Source: Streptomyces sp. BK208
GTDB taxonomy: Bacteria > Actinomycetota > Actinomycetes > Streptomycetales > Streptomycetaceae
Reading direction: 5' to 3'
Assembly (NCBI RefSeq): GCF_004364245.1
Contig: NZ_SOAV01000007.1
Location: 316,538-380,537, forward strand
DNA length: 64,000 bases
Shown here: piece by piece, positions 37,115-45,114 of the stretch
Numbering within the stretch: position 1 is the stretch's first letter
Layout: each line of letters opens with the position of its first letter
Made by a program: the position numbers and the translations under genes
Notes under the pieces: model-generated
What the model was told of the DNA's origin: nothing
What the model saw: only the letters and a program-made list of their open reading frames with translations
Database searches by the model: none

Positions 37115-38605
37115 GTGCTCGACCAAGGCGCACCCCCGCACCACGACGCATCGGCCACCCCACCGTCCCCGGGCCTGGCCACGCGCCTCATGCGCCGTAA
37201 GCCCGTGGAACGCCTGGTCGCCGAGGGCGGCCAGGGCGAGGGAGGCAGCCTCCGCCGCACCCTCGGCCTCTGGCAGCTCACCATGATCAGCATCGGCGCC
37301 ACCCTGGGCACCGGCATCTTCGTCGTCCTCGGCGAGGCCGTTCCCAAGGCCGGACCCGCCGTCACGCTCTCCTTCGTCATCGCCGGCCTCACCGCGCTCT
37401 TCTCGGCCCTGTCCTACGCCGAGCTGGCCGGCACCATTCCGGTCGCCGGGTCCTCGTACTCGTACGCCTACGCCACCATGGGCGAGCTGGTCGCCTGGAT
37501 CTGCGGCTGGTGCCTCGTCCTGGAGTACGGCGTCTCCGTGGCCGCCGTCGCCGTCGGCTGGGGCGAGTACCTGAACGAGCTGCTCGACGGCACCATCGGC
37601 GTGACCCTCCCCGCGGCCCTGTCGGCACCGCCCGGCGACGGCGGCATCTTCAACCTGCCCGCGCTGATCGTGGTCCTGCTGGCGATGACCTTCCTGCTCG
37701 GCGGCGCACGCGAGTCCGCCCGCGCCAACACGATCATGGTCGTCGTCAAGATCGCGGCGCTGGTGCTGTTCTGCGCGATCGGCGTCCAGGGCTTCCGCTC
37801 CGGCAACTACGAGCACTTCATGCCGCTCGGCATGGCCGGGGTCAGCGCGGCCGGCGCGACGCTGTTCTTCTCCTACATCGGTTTCGACGCGGCCTCCACA
37901 GCGGGCGAGGAGGCGAAGAACGCCCAGCGCGACCTCCCGCGCGCGATCATGCTGTCCCTGGTCATCGTGACCGTGCTGTACGTCCTCGTCGCGGCCGTCG
38001 CCGTCGGTGCCCGGCCCTGGCGGACCTTCACCGACTCCGAAGCCTCCCTCGCCCAGATCATGAGCGACGTCACCGGCCAGAGCTTCTGGGGCACCCTGCT
38101 GGCCTTCTGCGCCGTCGTGGCCATCGCCAGCGTCGTCCTGACCGTCCTCTACGGGCAGACCCGGGTCCTGTTCGCGATGTCCCGCGACGGACTGGTGCCC
38201 AAGGTGTTCTCCAAGGTCCACCCGAAGACCGGCGCGCCCCGCGCCAACACGCTGATCGTCTCGCTGTTCTGCGGCGTCCTCGCCGCCGCGATCCCGCTCG
38301 GGCAGCTCGCCGACGCCACCAGCATCGGCACCCTCTTCGCCTTCGCCCTGGTCAACATCGCCGTCGTGGTGCTGCGCCGGACCCGTCCCGACATGCGCCG
38401 CACCTTCCGGGTGCCGCTGTCCCCGGTGCTGCCCGCCCTCGGCTTCGGCCTCTGCGTCTGGATGATGGGCAGCCTGTCCACCGTCACCTGGGTGGTCTTC
38501 GGTGTCTGGATGGGCGGCGGCCTCGTGTTCTACTTCCTGTACGGCCACCGCCGCTCCCGACTCGCCACGCCGGACCCGTCCGAGGTCCGGACGCACCAGA
38601 AGTGA
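37115..38605 (+). CDS. APC-family amino acid permease
   Basis: The product has 496 residues, 12 or more membrane helices and the APC consensus at the first helix, ISIGATLGTGIFVVLGEAVPKAGPA. SYAELAGTIPVAGSSYSYAYAT and FFSYIGFDAASTAGEEAKN are also present; this form belongs to the cationic amino acid transporter (CAT/YfnA-like) branch. The GTG at 37115 has AAAGGAG 7 bases upstream. It is followed 15 bases later by an Lrp-type regulator gene. With the lysine/arginine-type monooxygenase pair nearby and a shared operator array, a basic amino acid is the likely substrate (inference). Confidence 0.92.
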   Translation: MLDQGAPPHHDASATPPSPGLATRLMRRKPVERLVAEGGQGEGGSLRRTLGLWQLTMISIGATLGTGIFVVLGEAVPKAGPAVTLSFVIAGLTALFSALSYAELAGTIPVAGSSYSYAYATMGELVAWICGWCLVLEYGVSVAAVAVGWGEYLNELLDGTIGVTLPAALSAPPGDGGIFNLPALIVVLLAMTFLLGGARESARANTIMVVVKIAALVLFCAIGVQGFRSGNYEHFMPLGMAGVSAAGATLFFSYIGFDAASTAGEEAKNAQRDLPRAIMLSLVIVTVLYVLVAAVAVGARPWRTFTDSEASLAQIMSDVTGQSFWGTLLAFCAVVAIASVVLTVLYGQTRVLFAMSRDGLVPKVFSKVHPKTGAPRANTLIVSLFCGVLAAAIPLGQLADATSIGTLFAFALVNIAVVVLRRTRPDMRRTFRVPLSPVLPALGFGLCVWMMGSLSTVTWVVFGVWMGGGLVFYFLYGHRRSRLATPDPSEVRTHQK

Positions 38606-38620
38606 AGTGAACGACCCGCA

Positions 38621-39073
38621 GTGCTGAACGATCTCGACGAACGCATCGTGCACGCCCTCGCCGAGGACGCCCGCCGCTCCTACGCGGACATCGGGCAGTC
38701 GGTCGGCCTGTCCGCGCCCGCCGTGAAACGGCGCGTGGACCGGCTGCGCGCCACCGGGGCCATCACCGGCTTCACCGTACGGGTCGACCCCGCCGCGCTC
38801 GGCTGGGAGACCGAGGGGTTCGTCGAGATCTTCTGCCGCCGCAACACCTCGCCGGAGACCATCCAGCGGGGCCTGGAGCGCTACCAGGAGGTCGTGGCCG
38901 CGTCCACCGTCACCGGCGACGCGGACGCGGTCGCCCAGGTCTTCGCCTCCGACATGCGGCACTTCGAGCGGGTCCTGGAGCGCATCGCCGGAGAGCCGTT
39001 CGTGGAGCGGACCAAGTCCGTGCTGGTGCTCTCGCCGCTGCTGCGGCGCTTCTCGTCGGGCTCACCCGCGTAA
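38621..39073 (+). CDS. Lrp/AsnC-family transcriptional regulator
   Basis: The product has 150 residues. The N-terminal helix-turn-helix (LDERIVHALAEDARRSYADIGQSVGLSAPAVKRRVDRL) is followed by a RAM ligand-binding domain (about 60-145, including VVAASTVTGDADAVAQVFA). The GTG start lies 15 bases after the permease stop, so the two are co-transcribed. Lrp family members bind amino acids and form octamers that wrap DNA with regularly spaced sites. It is the obvious candidate regulator of the permease and of the amidase-monooxygenase pair through the phased motifs. Confidence 0.93.
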   Translation: MLNDLDERIVHALAEDARRSYADIGQSVGLSAPAVKRRVDRLRATGAITGFTVRVDPAALGWETEGFVEIFCRRNTSPETIQRGLERYQEVVAASTVTGDADAVAQVFASDMRHFERVLERIAGEPFVERTKSVLVLSPLLRRFSSGSPA

Positions 39074-39101
39074 ACCGATGGCGGGCGCCCCGCGTGCCGT
39101 C

Positions 39102-39107
39102 TAGCAT
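39102..39107 (+). promoter_or_regulatory. -10 element for a leaderless leader-peptide transcript
   Basis: TAGCAT (39102-39107) lies 7 bases before an ATG (39115) that opens a 5-codon ORF. The mRNA would begin at that ATG. No convincing -35 was seen. Confidence 0.45.
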
Positions 39108-39114
39108 CGATGCC

Positions 39115-39132
39115 ATGACCTGGCGACATTGA
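39115..39132 (+). CDS. Putative leader peptide MTWRH upstream of an MFS gene
   Basis: A very short ORF (ATG ACC TGG CGA CAT TGA) lies about 80 bases before the MFS transporter start. It would be leaderless and is followed by a hairpin that covers the transporter ribosome binding site. Short leader peptides with this layout control inducible drug exporters by ribosome stalling. There is no proof that it is translated. Confidence 0.4.
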   Translation: MTWRH

Positions 39133-39148
39133 TCCTCCCGTAGCGCCT

Positions 39149-39209
39149 CCTCCCGAGGGCCGCCCCGGACGCCGTACATCCGGTGTCCGATTCCGCCCCC
39201 TCGGGAAGG
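39149..39209 (+). promoter_or_regulatory. Hairpin sequestering the ribosome binding site of the MFS gene
   Basis: CCCGAGGG (39152-39159) is complementary to CCCTCGGG (39198-39205). Two further C-G pairs bring in the GGGAAGG ribosome binding site just before the ATG at 39214. A competing copy of CCTCCCG at 39134-39140 could form another pairing when the leader is being translated. Confidence 0.5.
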
Positions 39210-39213
39210 CCTC

Positions 39214-40464
39214 ATGTCCGTCACGCCTCCGCCCTCGCCCACGTCCGAGCGTGCCCACCCGCCCGCCGGTGCCCGCCGCCTCGTGCGCACGCTGTACGCC
39301 TCCGCGTTCTGCGACGAGTTCGTCCTCCTCTACCCGGTGTACGCGCTGCTGTTCAGCGACACCGGTCTGTCCGTCTGGCAGACGACCTCGCTGTTCGCCC
39401 TGTGGTCGCTGACCGGCGTGCTGCTCGAGGTGCCCTCCGGCGCCTGGGCCGACGCCGTGTCCCGGCGGCTGCTGCTGATCCTCGGCCCGCTGCTCACCGC
39501 CGCCGGCTTCGCCCTGTGGGTGCTCGTGCCCTCCTACGGCGCCTTCGCGCTCGGCTTCGTGCTGTGGGGCGCCGGCGGCGCGCTCGGCTCGGGCGCCCTG
39601 GAGGCCCTTGTCTACGACGAGCTGGAACGGGCCGGCGCGGCCGACCGGTACGCCCGCGTCATGGGCCGGGCCCGGGCCATCGGCATCGCCGCGACCATGT
39701 CCGCCATGGGCCTGGCCGGCCCGGTGTTCGCCTGGGGCGGCTACGACGCGGTGGGCGCGGCGAGCGTGCTGGCCTGTCTGGCCGGGGCGGTGGTGGCGAC
39801 CCGGTTCCCCGAGCACCGCACACCGTCCGGCGGCGGCGAGCGCTGGTCCGCGACCCTGCGCGCGGGACTCGCCGAGGCCCGCGCCGACCGCTCCGTGCGC
39901 GGCGCACTGCTCCTCGTGCCGGCCGTGACCGCGGTGTGGGGCGCGCTGGACGAGTACACGCCGCTGCTGGCCCGCGACACGGGCGTGGCATCCGAGACCG
40001 TGCCCTGGCTGCTGCTGATGATCTGGGCCGGCGCCACGGCAGGCAGTCTGCTGGCCGGTCCCGCGGAACGCCTGACCGGCAACGGCTTCGCCGCGCTGCT
40101 CACCGGTTCCGCGCTCGCCCTGGCCGTGGGCGGGCTGGCCGGCACACCGGTCGCCCTGGTCCTGGTCGCGCTCGCCTTCGGCGGCTTCCAGCTGGCGACC
40201 GTGCTGGCCGACGCCCGCCTCCAGCAGCGCATCGACGACTCCGGGCGGGCCACCCTCACCTCGGTCGCGGGCCTGGGCAGCGAGCTGGGCAACCTCGCCA
40301 CCTACGCCGCCTACGCCACGGCGGCCACGGCGTGGGGCCACGGCACCGCCTTCGCGCTGTCCGCGGTGCCGTACCTGCTGACGGCGCTGCTGCTGACGGG
40401 CGCGGCCCGGACCGCGGCCCCGGCCGTGGCGGCCCGGCGGAGACGCCGCCGGACCGCATCCTGA
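39214..40464 (+). CDS. MFS transporter (exporter type)
   Basis: The 416-residue product has 12 predicted membrane helices and the loop 2-3 motif WADAVSRRLLLI in a modified form. The N terminus reads TLYASAFCDEFVLLYPVYALLF. Proteins of this shape are usually drug or metabolite exporters. It lies between the Lrp gene and the amidase gene. Its upstream leader peptide and hairpin suggest inducible translation. The substrate is unknown; it could belong to the amino acid module or be an independent resistance gene. A terminator follows the stop by 2 bases. Confidence 0.88.
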   Translation: MSVTPPPSPTSERAHPPAGARRLVRTLYASAFCDEFVLLYPVYALLFSDTGLSVWQTTSLFALWSLTGVLLEVPSGAWADAVSRRLLLILGPLLTAAGFALWVLVPSYGAFALGFVLWGAGGALGSGALEALVYDELERAGAADRYARVMGRARAIGIAATMSAMGLAGPVFAWGGYDAVGAASVLACLAGAVVATRFPEHRTPSGGGERWSATLRAGLAEARADRSVRGALLLVPAVTAVWGALDEYTPLLARDTGVASETVPWLLLMIWAGATAGSLLAGPAERLTGNGFAALLTGSALALAVGGLAGTPVALVLVALAFGGFQLATVLADARLQQRIDDSGRATLTSVAGLGSELGNLATYAAYATAATAWGHGTAFALSAVPYLLTALLLTGAARTAAPAVAARRRRRRTAS

Positions 40465-40465
40465 T

Positions 40466-40492
40466 CCCCGGCGCCACACGGCGGTGCCGGGG
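40466..40492 (+). terminator. Terminator after the MFS gene
   Basis: CCCCGGCGCC (40466-40475) pairs with GGTGCCGGGG (40483-40492) over 10 bp with one G-U pair and a 7-base loop, directly after the stop. Confidence 0.8.
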
Positions 40493-40539
40493 GACGCGGA
40501 CCGGTGGCGCAGGGAGAGCGGCTCGCCGTCCGCGAGGCG

Positions 40540-40637
40540 CGCAACGAACAGCCGCCGGGTGCCGGGCGGACGCAACGATCCGCTCACCGGCGCGCAACAG
40601 GTCCGTCTTGTCCGGCCGAGTCCGCCGACCGTACCGT
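40540..40637 (+). promoter_or_regulatory. Second CGCAACG array and promoter upstream of the amidase gene
   Basis: CGCAAC(G/A) starts at 40540, 40571 and 40593. The first two are the same GCGCAACGAAC and ACGCAACGATC elements as at 36869-36909, at almost the same spacing (31 and 22 bases against 30 and 21). A plausible promoter follows: TTGTCC (40608-40613), an 18-base spacer, then TACCGT (40632-40637). Confidence 0.65.
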
Positions 40638-40681
40638 CTATCTGGCCCCCCGACCCCCCTCCCACCGGCGAGGAACACCGC

Positions 40682-41470
40682 ATGCGCACCGCCCTGCTCC
40701 AGAGCTCCGGCCGCCCCGGCTCCACCGCCGAGAACCTCGAGGTCCTCGACGAGGCCGCGGGCCGCGCCGCCGCCGCGGGCGCCGCGCTGCTCGTCACCTC
40801 CGAGCTGTTCCTGACGGGCTACGCCATCGGCGACGACGTCGCCGTCCTCGCCGAGCCCGCCGACGGCGACGCGGCCGACGCCGTCGCGGAGATCGCCGGA
40901 CGCCACGGTCTCGCCGTCGCCTACGGCTACCCGGAGCGGGACGGCGAGCACGTCTTCAACAGCGTCCAGCTGATCTCCGCCGACGGCACCCGCCTGGCCA
41001 ACCACCGCAAGACGCACCTCTTCGGCTGCTTCGAGCGCGACCACTTCACCCCGGGCGGCCGGCCCGTCACGCAGGCCGGGCTGAACGGCCTCACCGTCGG
41101 CCTGATGATCTGCTACGACGTCGAGTTCCCGGAGAACGTGCGCGCCCACGCCCTCGCCGGCACCGACCTGCTGCTCGTCCCGACCGCGCAGATGCACCCG
41201 TTCCAGTTCGTCGCCGAGTCCGTCGTCCCGGTGCGGGCCTTCGAGAACCAGATGTACGTCGCGTACGTCAACCGCGTCGGCCCGGAGGGCGAGTTCGAGT
41301 TCGTCGGCCTCTCCTGCCTCGCCGGACCCGACGGCGTCGCCCGCGGCAGGGCGGGGCGCGCCGAGGAACTGGTCCTCGCCGACGCCGACCCGGCCTTCCT
41401 CGCCGCGTCCCGCGAGGCCAACCCGTACCTGAAGGACCGCCGTCCCGGTCTCTACGGGTCCCTCGTCTGA
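40682..41470 (+). CDS. DavA-like amidase (nitrilase superfamily, 5-aminopentanamidase type)
   Basis: The 262-residue product has the carbon-nitrogen hydrolase triad: E41 in SELFLTGY, K110 in HRKTHLFG and C144 in MICYDVEFPEN. Around them the sequence follows the pattern I remember for Pseudomonas DavA (YGYPER, VFNSVQLI, RKTHLFG, ICYD.EFPEN). DavA removes the amide from 5-aminopentanamide made from lysine. The close relative 4-guanidinobutyramide hydrolase acts after arginine monooxygenase in Streptomyces. The monooxygenase gene follows 47 bases downstream, so they form a two-step pathway. ATG with GAGGA upstream. Confidence 0.88.
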   Translation: MRTALLQSSGRPGSTAENLEVLDEAAGRAAAAGAALLVTSELFLTGYAIGDDVAVLAEPADGDAADAVAEIAGRHGLAVAYGYPERDGEHVFNSVQLISADGTRLANHRKTHLFGCFERDHFTPGGRPVTQAGLNGLTVGLMICYDVEFPENVRAHALAGTDLLLVPTAQMHPFQFVAESVVPVRAFENQMYVAYVNRVGPEGEFEFVGLSCLAGPDGVARGRAGRAEELVLADADPAFLAASREANPYLKDRRPGLYGSLV

Positions 41471-41517
41471 ACACCCACCGCCACCCCCGTACCACCCGCG
41501 CAAGGAGTCCGTACCCC

Positions 41518-43215
41518 ATGACGTCCACCGTGCCCAACGCGATCGAGCACGCAGACGAGCAGCAGCCGCCGATCACCATGTTCGGGCCGGACTTCCCGTA
41601 CGCGTACGACGACTTCCTCGCCCACCCGGCCGGACTCGGCCAGATACCGGCCACCGAACACGGCACCGAGGTCGCCGTCGTCGGCGGCGGCCTGTCCGGC
41701 ATCGTGGCGGCCTACGAGCTGATGAAGATGGGTCTCAAGCCCGTCGTCTACGAGGCCGACCGGATCGGCGGCCGCCTGCGCACCGTCGGGTTCGACGGCT
41801 GCGACCCGTCGCTGACCGCCGAGATGGGCGCGATGCGCTTCCCGCCGTCCTCCACCGCCCTCCAGCACTACATCGACCTGGTGGGCCTCGAGACCCGGGC
41901 CTTCCCCAACCCGCTGGCCGAGGCGACGCCGTCGACCGTCGTCGACCTCAAGGGCGAGTCGCACTACGCCGAGACCCTCGACGACCTGCCGCAGGTCTAC
42001 CGGGACGTGGCCGAGGCCTGGGCCAGGTGCCTCGAAGAGGGCGCCGACTTCTCCGACATGAACCGCGCCCTGCGCGAGCGCGACGTCCCGCGCATCCGGG
42101 AGATCTGGGCCGAGCTGGTCGAGAAGCTCGACAACCAGACCTTCTACGGCTTCCTGTGCGACTCCGAGGCCTTCAAGTCCTTCCGGCACCGCGAGATCTT
42201 CGGCCAGGTCGGCTTCGGCACCGGCGGCTGGGACACCGACTTCCCCAACTCCATCCTGGAGATCCTCCGCGTCGTCTACACCGAGGCCGACGACCACCAC
42301 CGCGGCATCGTCGGCGGTTCCCAGCAGCTGCCGCTCCGGCTCTGGGAGCGCGAACCGGAGAAGATCGTCCACTGGCCGTACGGCACCTCGCTCAGCTCCC
42401 TGCACCCGGACGGCGCACCCCGCCCGGCCGTGACCCGGCTGAACCGCACCGCCGGCAACCGCATCACGGTGACCGACGCCGACGGCGACATCCGCACCTA
42501 CCGGGCGGCGATCTTCACCGCCCAGTCCTGGATGCTGCTCTCGAAGATCGCCTGCGACGACTCGCTCTTCCCCATCGACCACTGGACCGCGATCGAGCGG
42601 ACCCACTACATGGAGTCCTCCAAGCTCTTCGTCCCGGTGGACCGGCCGTTCTGGCTGGACAAGGACGAGGAAACGGGGCGGGACGTCATGTCGATGACGC
42701 TCACCGACCGGATGACGCGCGGCACGTACCTGCTCGACGACGGGCCCGACCGGCCCGCCGTCATCTGCCTCTCCTACACCTGGTGCGACGACAGCCTGAA
42801 GTGGCTGCCGCTGTCCGCGAACGAGCGGATGGAGGTCATGCTGAAGTCGCTCGGCGAGATCTACCCGAAGGTCGACATCAGGAAGCACGTCATCGGCAAC
42901 CCGGTGACGGTCTCCTGGGAGAACGAGCCCTACTTCATGGGCGCGTTCAAGGCCAACCTGCCCGGTCACTACCGCTACCAGCGGCGCCTGTTCACGCACT
43001 TCATGCAGGAGGAACTGCCCGAGGACAAGCGGGGCATCTTCCTGGCAGGCGACGACATCTCCTGGACGGCCGGCTGGGCCGAGGGCGCCGTCCAGACCGC
43101 GCTGAACGCGGTCTGGGGCGTCATGCACCACTTCGGCGGCGAGACCGACGCCACCAACCCCGGCCCCGGCGACCTGTACGAGCAGATCGCGCCGGTGGAA
43201 CTCCCGGAGGACTAG
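41518..43215 (+). CDS. DavB-like flavin monooxygenase (lysine or arginine 2-monooxygenase type)
   Basis: The 565-residue flavin amine oxidase has the dinucleotide motif VAVVGGGLSGIVAAYE (about 52-67), then YEADRIGGRLR and, near the C terminus, FLAGDDISWTAGWAEGAVQTALNAVWG. The opening ITMFGPDFPYAYDDFLAHPAGLG and the whole course of the sequence resemble Pseudomonas lysine 2-monooxygenase DavB. That enzyme oxidatively decarboxylates lysine to 5-aminopentanamide. Streptomyces also have an arginine monooxygenase of the same family, so lysine and arginine are both possible. It is co-transcribed with the amidase gene. RBS AAGGAG lies 10 bases before the ATG. Confidence 0.88.
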   Translation: MTSTVPNAIEHADEQQPPITMFGPDFPYAYDDFLAHPAGLGQIPATEHGTEVAVVGGGLSGIVAAYELMKMGLKPVVYEADRIGGRLRTVGFDGCDPSLTAEMGAMRFPPSSTALQHYIDLVGLETRAFPNPLAEATPSTVVDLKGESHYAETLDDLPQVYRDVAEAWARCLEEGADFSDMNRALRERDVPRIREIWAELVEKLDNQTFYGFLCDSEAFKSFRHREIFGQVGFGTGGWDTDFPNSILEILRVVYTEADDHHRGIVGGSQQLPLRLWEREPEKIVHWPYGTSLSSLHPDGAPRPAVTRLNRTAGNRITVTDADGDIRTYRAAIFTAQSWMLLSKIACDDSLFPIDHWTAIERTHYMESSKLFVPVDRPFWLDKDEETGRDVMSMTLTDRMTRGTYLLDDGPDRPAVICLSYTWCDDSLKWLPLSANERMEVMLKSLGEIYPKVDIRKHVIGNPVTVSWENEPYFMGAFKANLPGHYRYQRRLFTHFMQEELPEDKRGIFLAGDDISWTAGWAEGAVQTALNAVWGVMHHFGGETDATNPGPGDLYEQIAPVELPED

Positions 43216-43250
43216 GGAGTCCGGGAGGAGCAGGGGGCCCGGCCGCGGGC

Positions 43251-44183
43251 CTAGATCCCGGCCGCCCTCGCCTTCTCGTACACCCGGGCGGCGACGTCCT
43301 TGAGTTCCTCGGCGTCGCGCGTGCCGCTCTGCACGTCGACCAGGATCTCGTCCAGGCCGATCTCGGCGTGCGCGGCCAGGTCCTCGACGATCTGGTCGAC
43401 GCCGCCCTGGAAGGGCCGCCGGTCGGAGCCCTCGTGGTTCGACGCGCTGTACCGGGCGTTGACCCGCAGCACCGTCCGGATCGGTTCCGTGCGGCCGCGC
43501 TCGGCGGCCAGCTCCCGCAGCTGCCGCCACTGCTCGGCGACGGTCCCGGCGCCGACACCGTTCGGCAGCCAGCCGTCCGCGTGGTCGACCAGGCGACGCC
43601 GGGCCCGGCCGCTGTCGCCCGCCGCAAGCAGGATCGGGATCGGCCGGGCCGGTTTGGGACCGACCACGGCGGACGCGATCTTCGTGACCTCGCCGTCGTA
43701 CACCACCGGGTCGGGACCCCACACCGCGCGGCACACCCCGATCAGCTCGTCCAGGGCGGCGCCGCGTTCGGCGAACGGCCGCACGGACGCCGCCGCGTAC
43801 TCGTCGTGCGACCAGCCGGTGCCGAAGCCCGCCACCACCCGGCCGCCGCTCGCCGCGTCCAGCGAGGCCAGGGACTTGGCCAGCTGGAAGGGCACGTGCA
43901 GCGGGGCGACCAGGACGCTGGTCCCCAGCCGGACCCGCTCGGTGGCCGCGGCGGCGAGGGCGAGGGTGACCAGCGGCTCGGCCACGTTCCGGTACGTGTC
44001 CGGCCAGGGCAGACCCTCGATGCCGTACAGGCCCTGGGTGGCGGGTTCGGGGAACAGGGCGCGCTCGAACACCCACACGCTGTCGTAGCCCGTCCGTTCC
44101 GCCGCGCGGGCCACGTCGGGGACGTCCTTGCCGAGGTCGTACTGCCGCATCTGGGGGAGGCCGAGTCCGAGCCGGGTCGTCAT
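43251..44183 (-). CDS. Luciferase-like (LLM class) flavin/F420-dependent oxidoreductase
   Basis: The 310-residue TIM-barrel product shows the LLM family segments MTTRLGLGLPQ, YDSVWVFE, VRLGTSVLVAPLHVPFQLAKSLASLDAASGGRVVAGFGTGW and RPIPILLAAG. Actinobacterial members often use coenzyme F420, but FMN cannot be ruled out. The ATG at 44183 is chosen because GGAGCACC precedes it; an upstream ATG gives a non-family extension. The gene converges on the monooxygenase gene 35 bases away. The substrate is not apparent. Confidence 0.9.
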   Translation of the reverse strand: MTTRLGLGLPQMRQYDLGKDVPDVARAAERTGYDSVWVFERALFPEPATQGLYGIEGLPWPDTYRNVAEPLVTLALAAAATERVRLGTSVLVAPLHVPFQLAKSLASLDAASGGRVVAGFGTGWSHDEYAAASVRPFAERGAALDELIGVCRAVWGPDPVVYDGEVTKIASAVVGPKPARPIPILLAAGDSGRARRRLVDHADGWLPNGVGAGTVAEQWRQLRELAAERGRTEPIRTVLRVNARYSASNHEGSDRRPFQGGVDQIVEDLAAHAEIGLDEILVDVQSGTRDAEELKDVAARVYEKARAAGI

Positions 44184-44294
44184 GCCGGGTGCTCCTTCGC
44201 AGTCGGGGTGCGATGTTGCCCATGGGTCCAACCGGTTTCAACGTACAGCGATCGCCGGGGCGTCGCGGGGCACACCCGGCGGGAACCGGCCGGA

Positions 44295-44990
44295 TCAGTC
44301 CGGCAGCGGGGTGAGCAGCATGCGGCCCGCGAAGCCCACGGCCGCGTCCAGCCGTTCGGTGAACTCCCCGGCGACGTCCGGCAGCCGGCGCAGTGCCCAC
44401 AGTGCGCGGGCCGCCGCCCAGGTGGCCTCGCGGGCGCGCTCCAGACTCCAGGAGCCGAGCAGATGGGTCAGCGGGTCGGCGATCTGGAGGAGGTCGGGAC
44501 CCGGCATCAGCTCGTCGCGGATGCGCTCCTCCAGCGAGACGAGGAGATCGCCCACGCGGTCGAACTCGTCCTCCAGGTCGCGCGGTTCGCAGCCGAGCGC
44601 ACGACAGGTGTCCACCACGGCCAGCGCGAGGTCGTGGCCGATGTGCGCGTTGATGCCCGCCAGCGCGAACTGCAGTGGCCGTACCCCGGGGTGGCGGCGG
44701 AACTGGAACAGCGGGCGCCAGCATGCGGGCGGACGGCGGTCCTCCTCCGCCGCGTCCACGGCGGCCAGATAGCGCTCCGCGAACCGCGCGTCCAGCGCGC
44801 TCGCCGCTCCCGCGTCCGCGAACCGGCCGCCGTCGATGTGCCGGTCCACGGCCTCCGTGACGGCCAGGTAGACGCGGTTGAAGACCGCCAGGCCGTCGCG
44901 GGCCGGCAGCGCCGTGTCGAGGGCGCGCATCCGGGACAGGACGCTGTCCACCGTCACGGCGGCCGTCGGGACTTGCTCGCAGTGCGCCAT
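44295..44990 (-). CDS. DUF5995 family protein
   Basis: The 231-residue all-helical product resembles DUF5995: VDSVLSRMRALDTALPARDGLAVFNRVYLAVTEAV, with conserved FQFRRHPGVRPLQFALAGINAHIGHDLALAVV around residues 110-145. Three histidines there (H in RRHPG, NAHIGHD) could bind metal, but this is not known. There is no signal peptide or membrane helix. The ATG at 44990 is chosen because upstream residues are low complexity; no strong ribosome binding site was seen. It is probably read separately from the uracil permease gene upstream. Confidence 0.8.
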   Translation of the reverse strand: MAHCEQVPTAAVTVDSVLSRMRALDTALPARDGLAVFNRVYLAVTEAVDRHIDGGRFADAGAASALDARFAERYLAAVDAAEEDRRPPACWRPLFQFRRHPGVRPLQFALAGINAHIGHDLALAVVDTCRALGCEPRDLEDEFDRVGDLLVSLEERIRDELMPGPDLLQIADPLTHLLGSWSLERAREATWAAARALWALRRLPDVAGEFTERLDAAVGFAGRMLLTPLPD

Positions 44991-45114
44991 GGCGGCAGCG
45001 TCGCAGCTTTCCGGTGACCGGAGCGCCGGCGGGCCCGGGGCTTCCCCAGAACGGGGGAACACGCCCGCCGCGCGCGGGGAGGGCGCCGCGAACGCGTTCA
45101 CCCCCCTCGTACGC

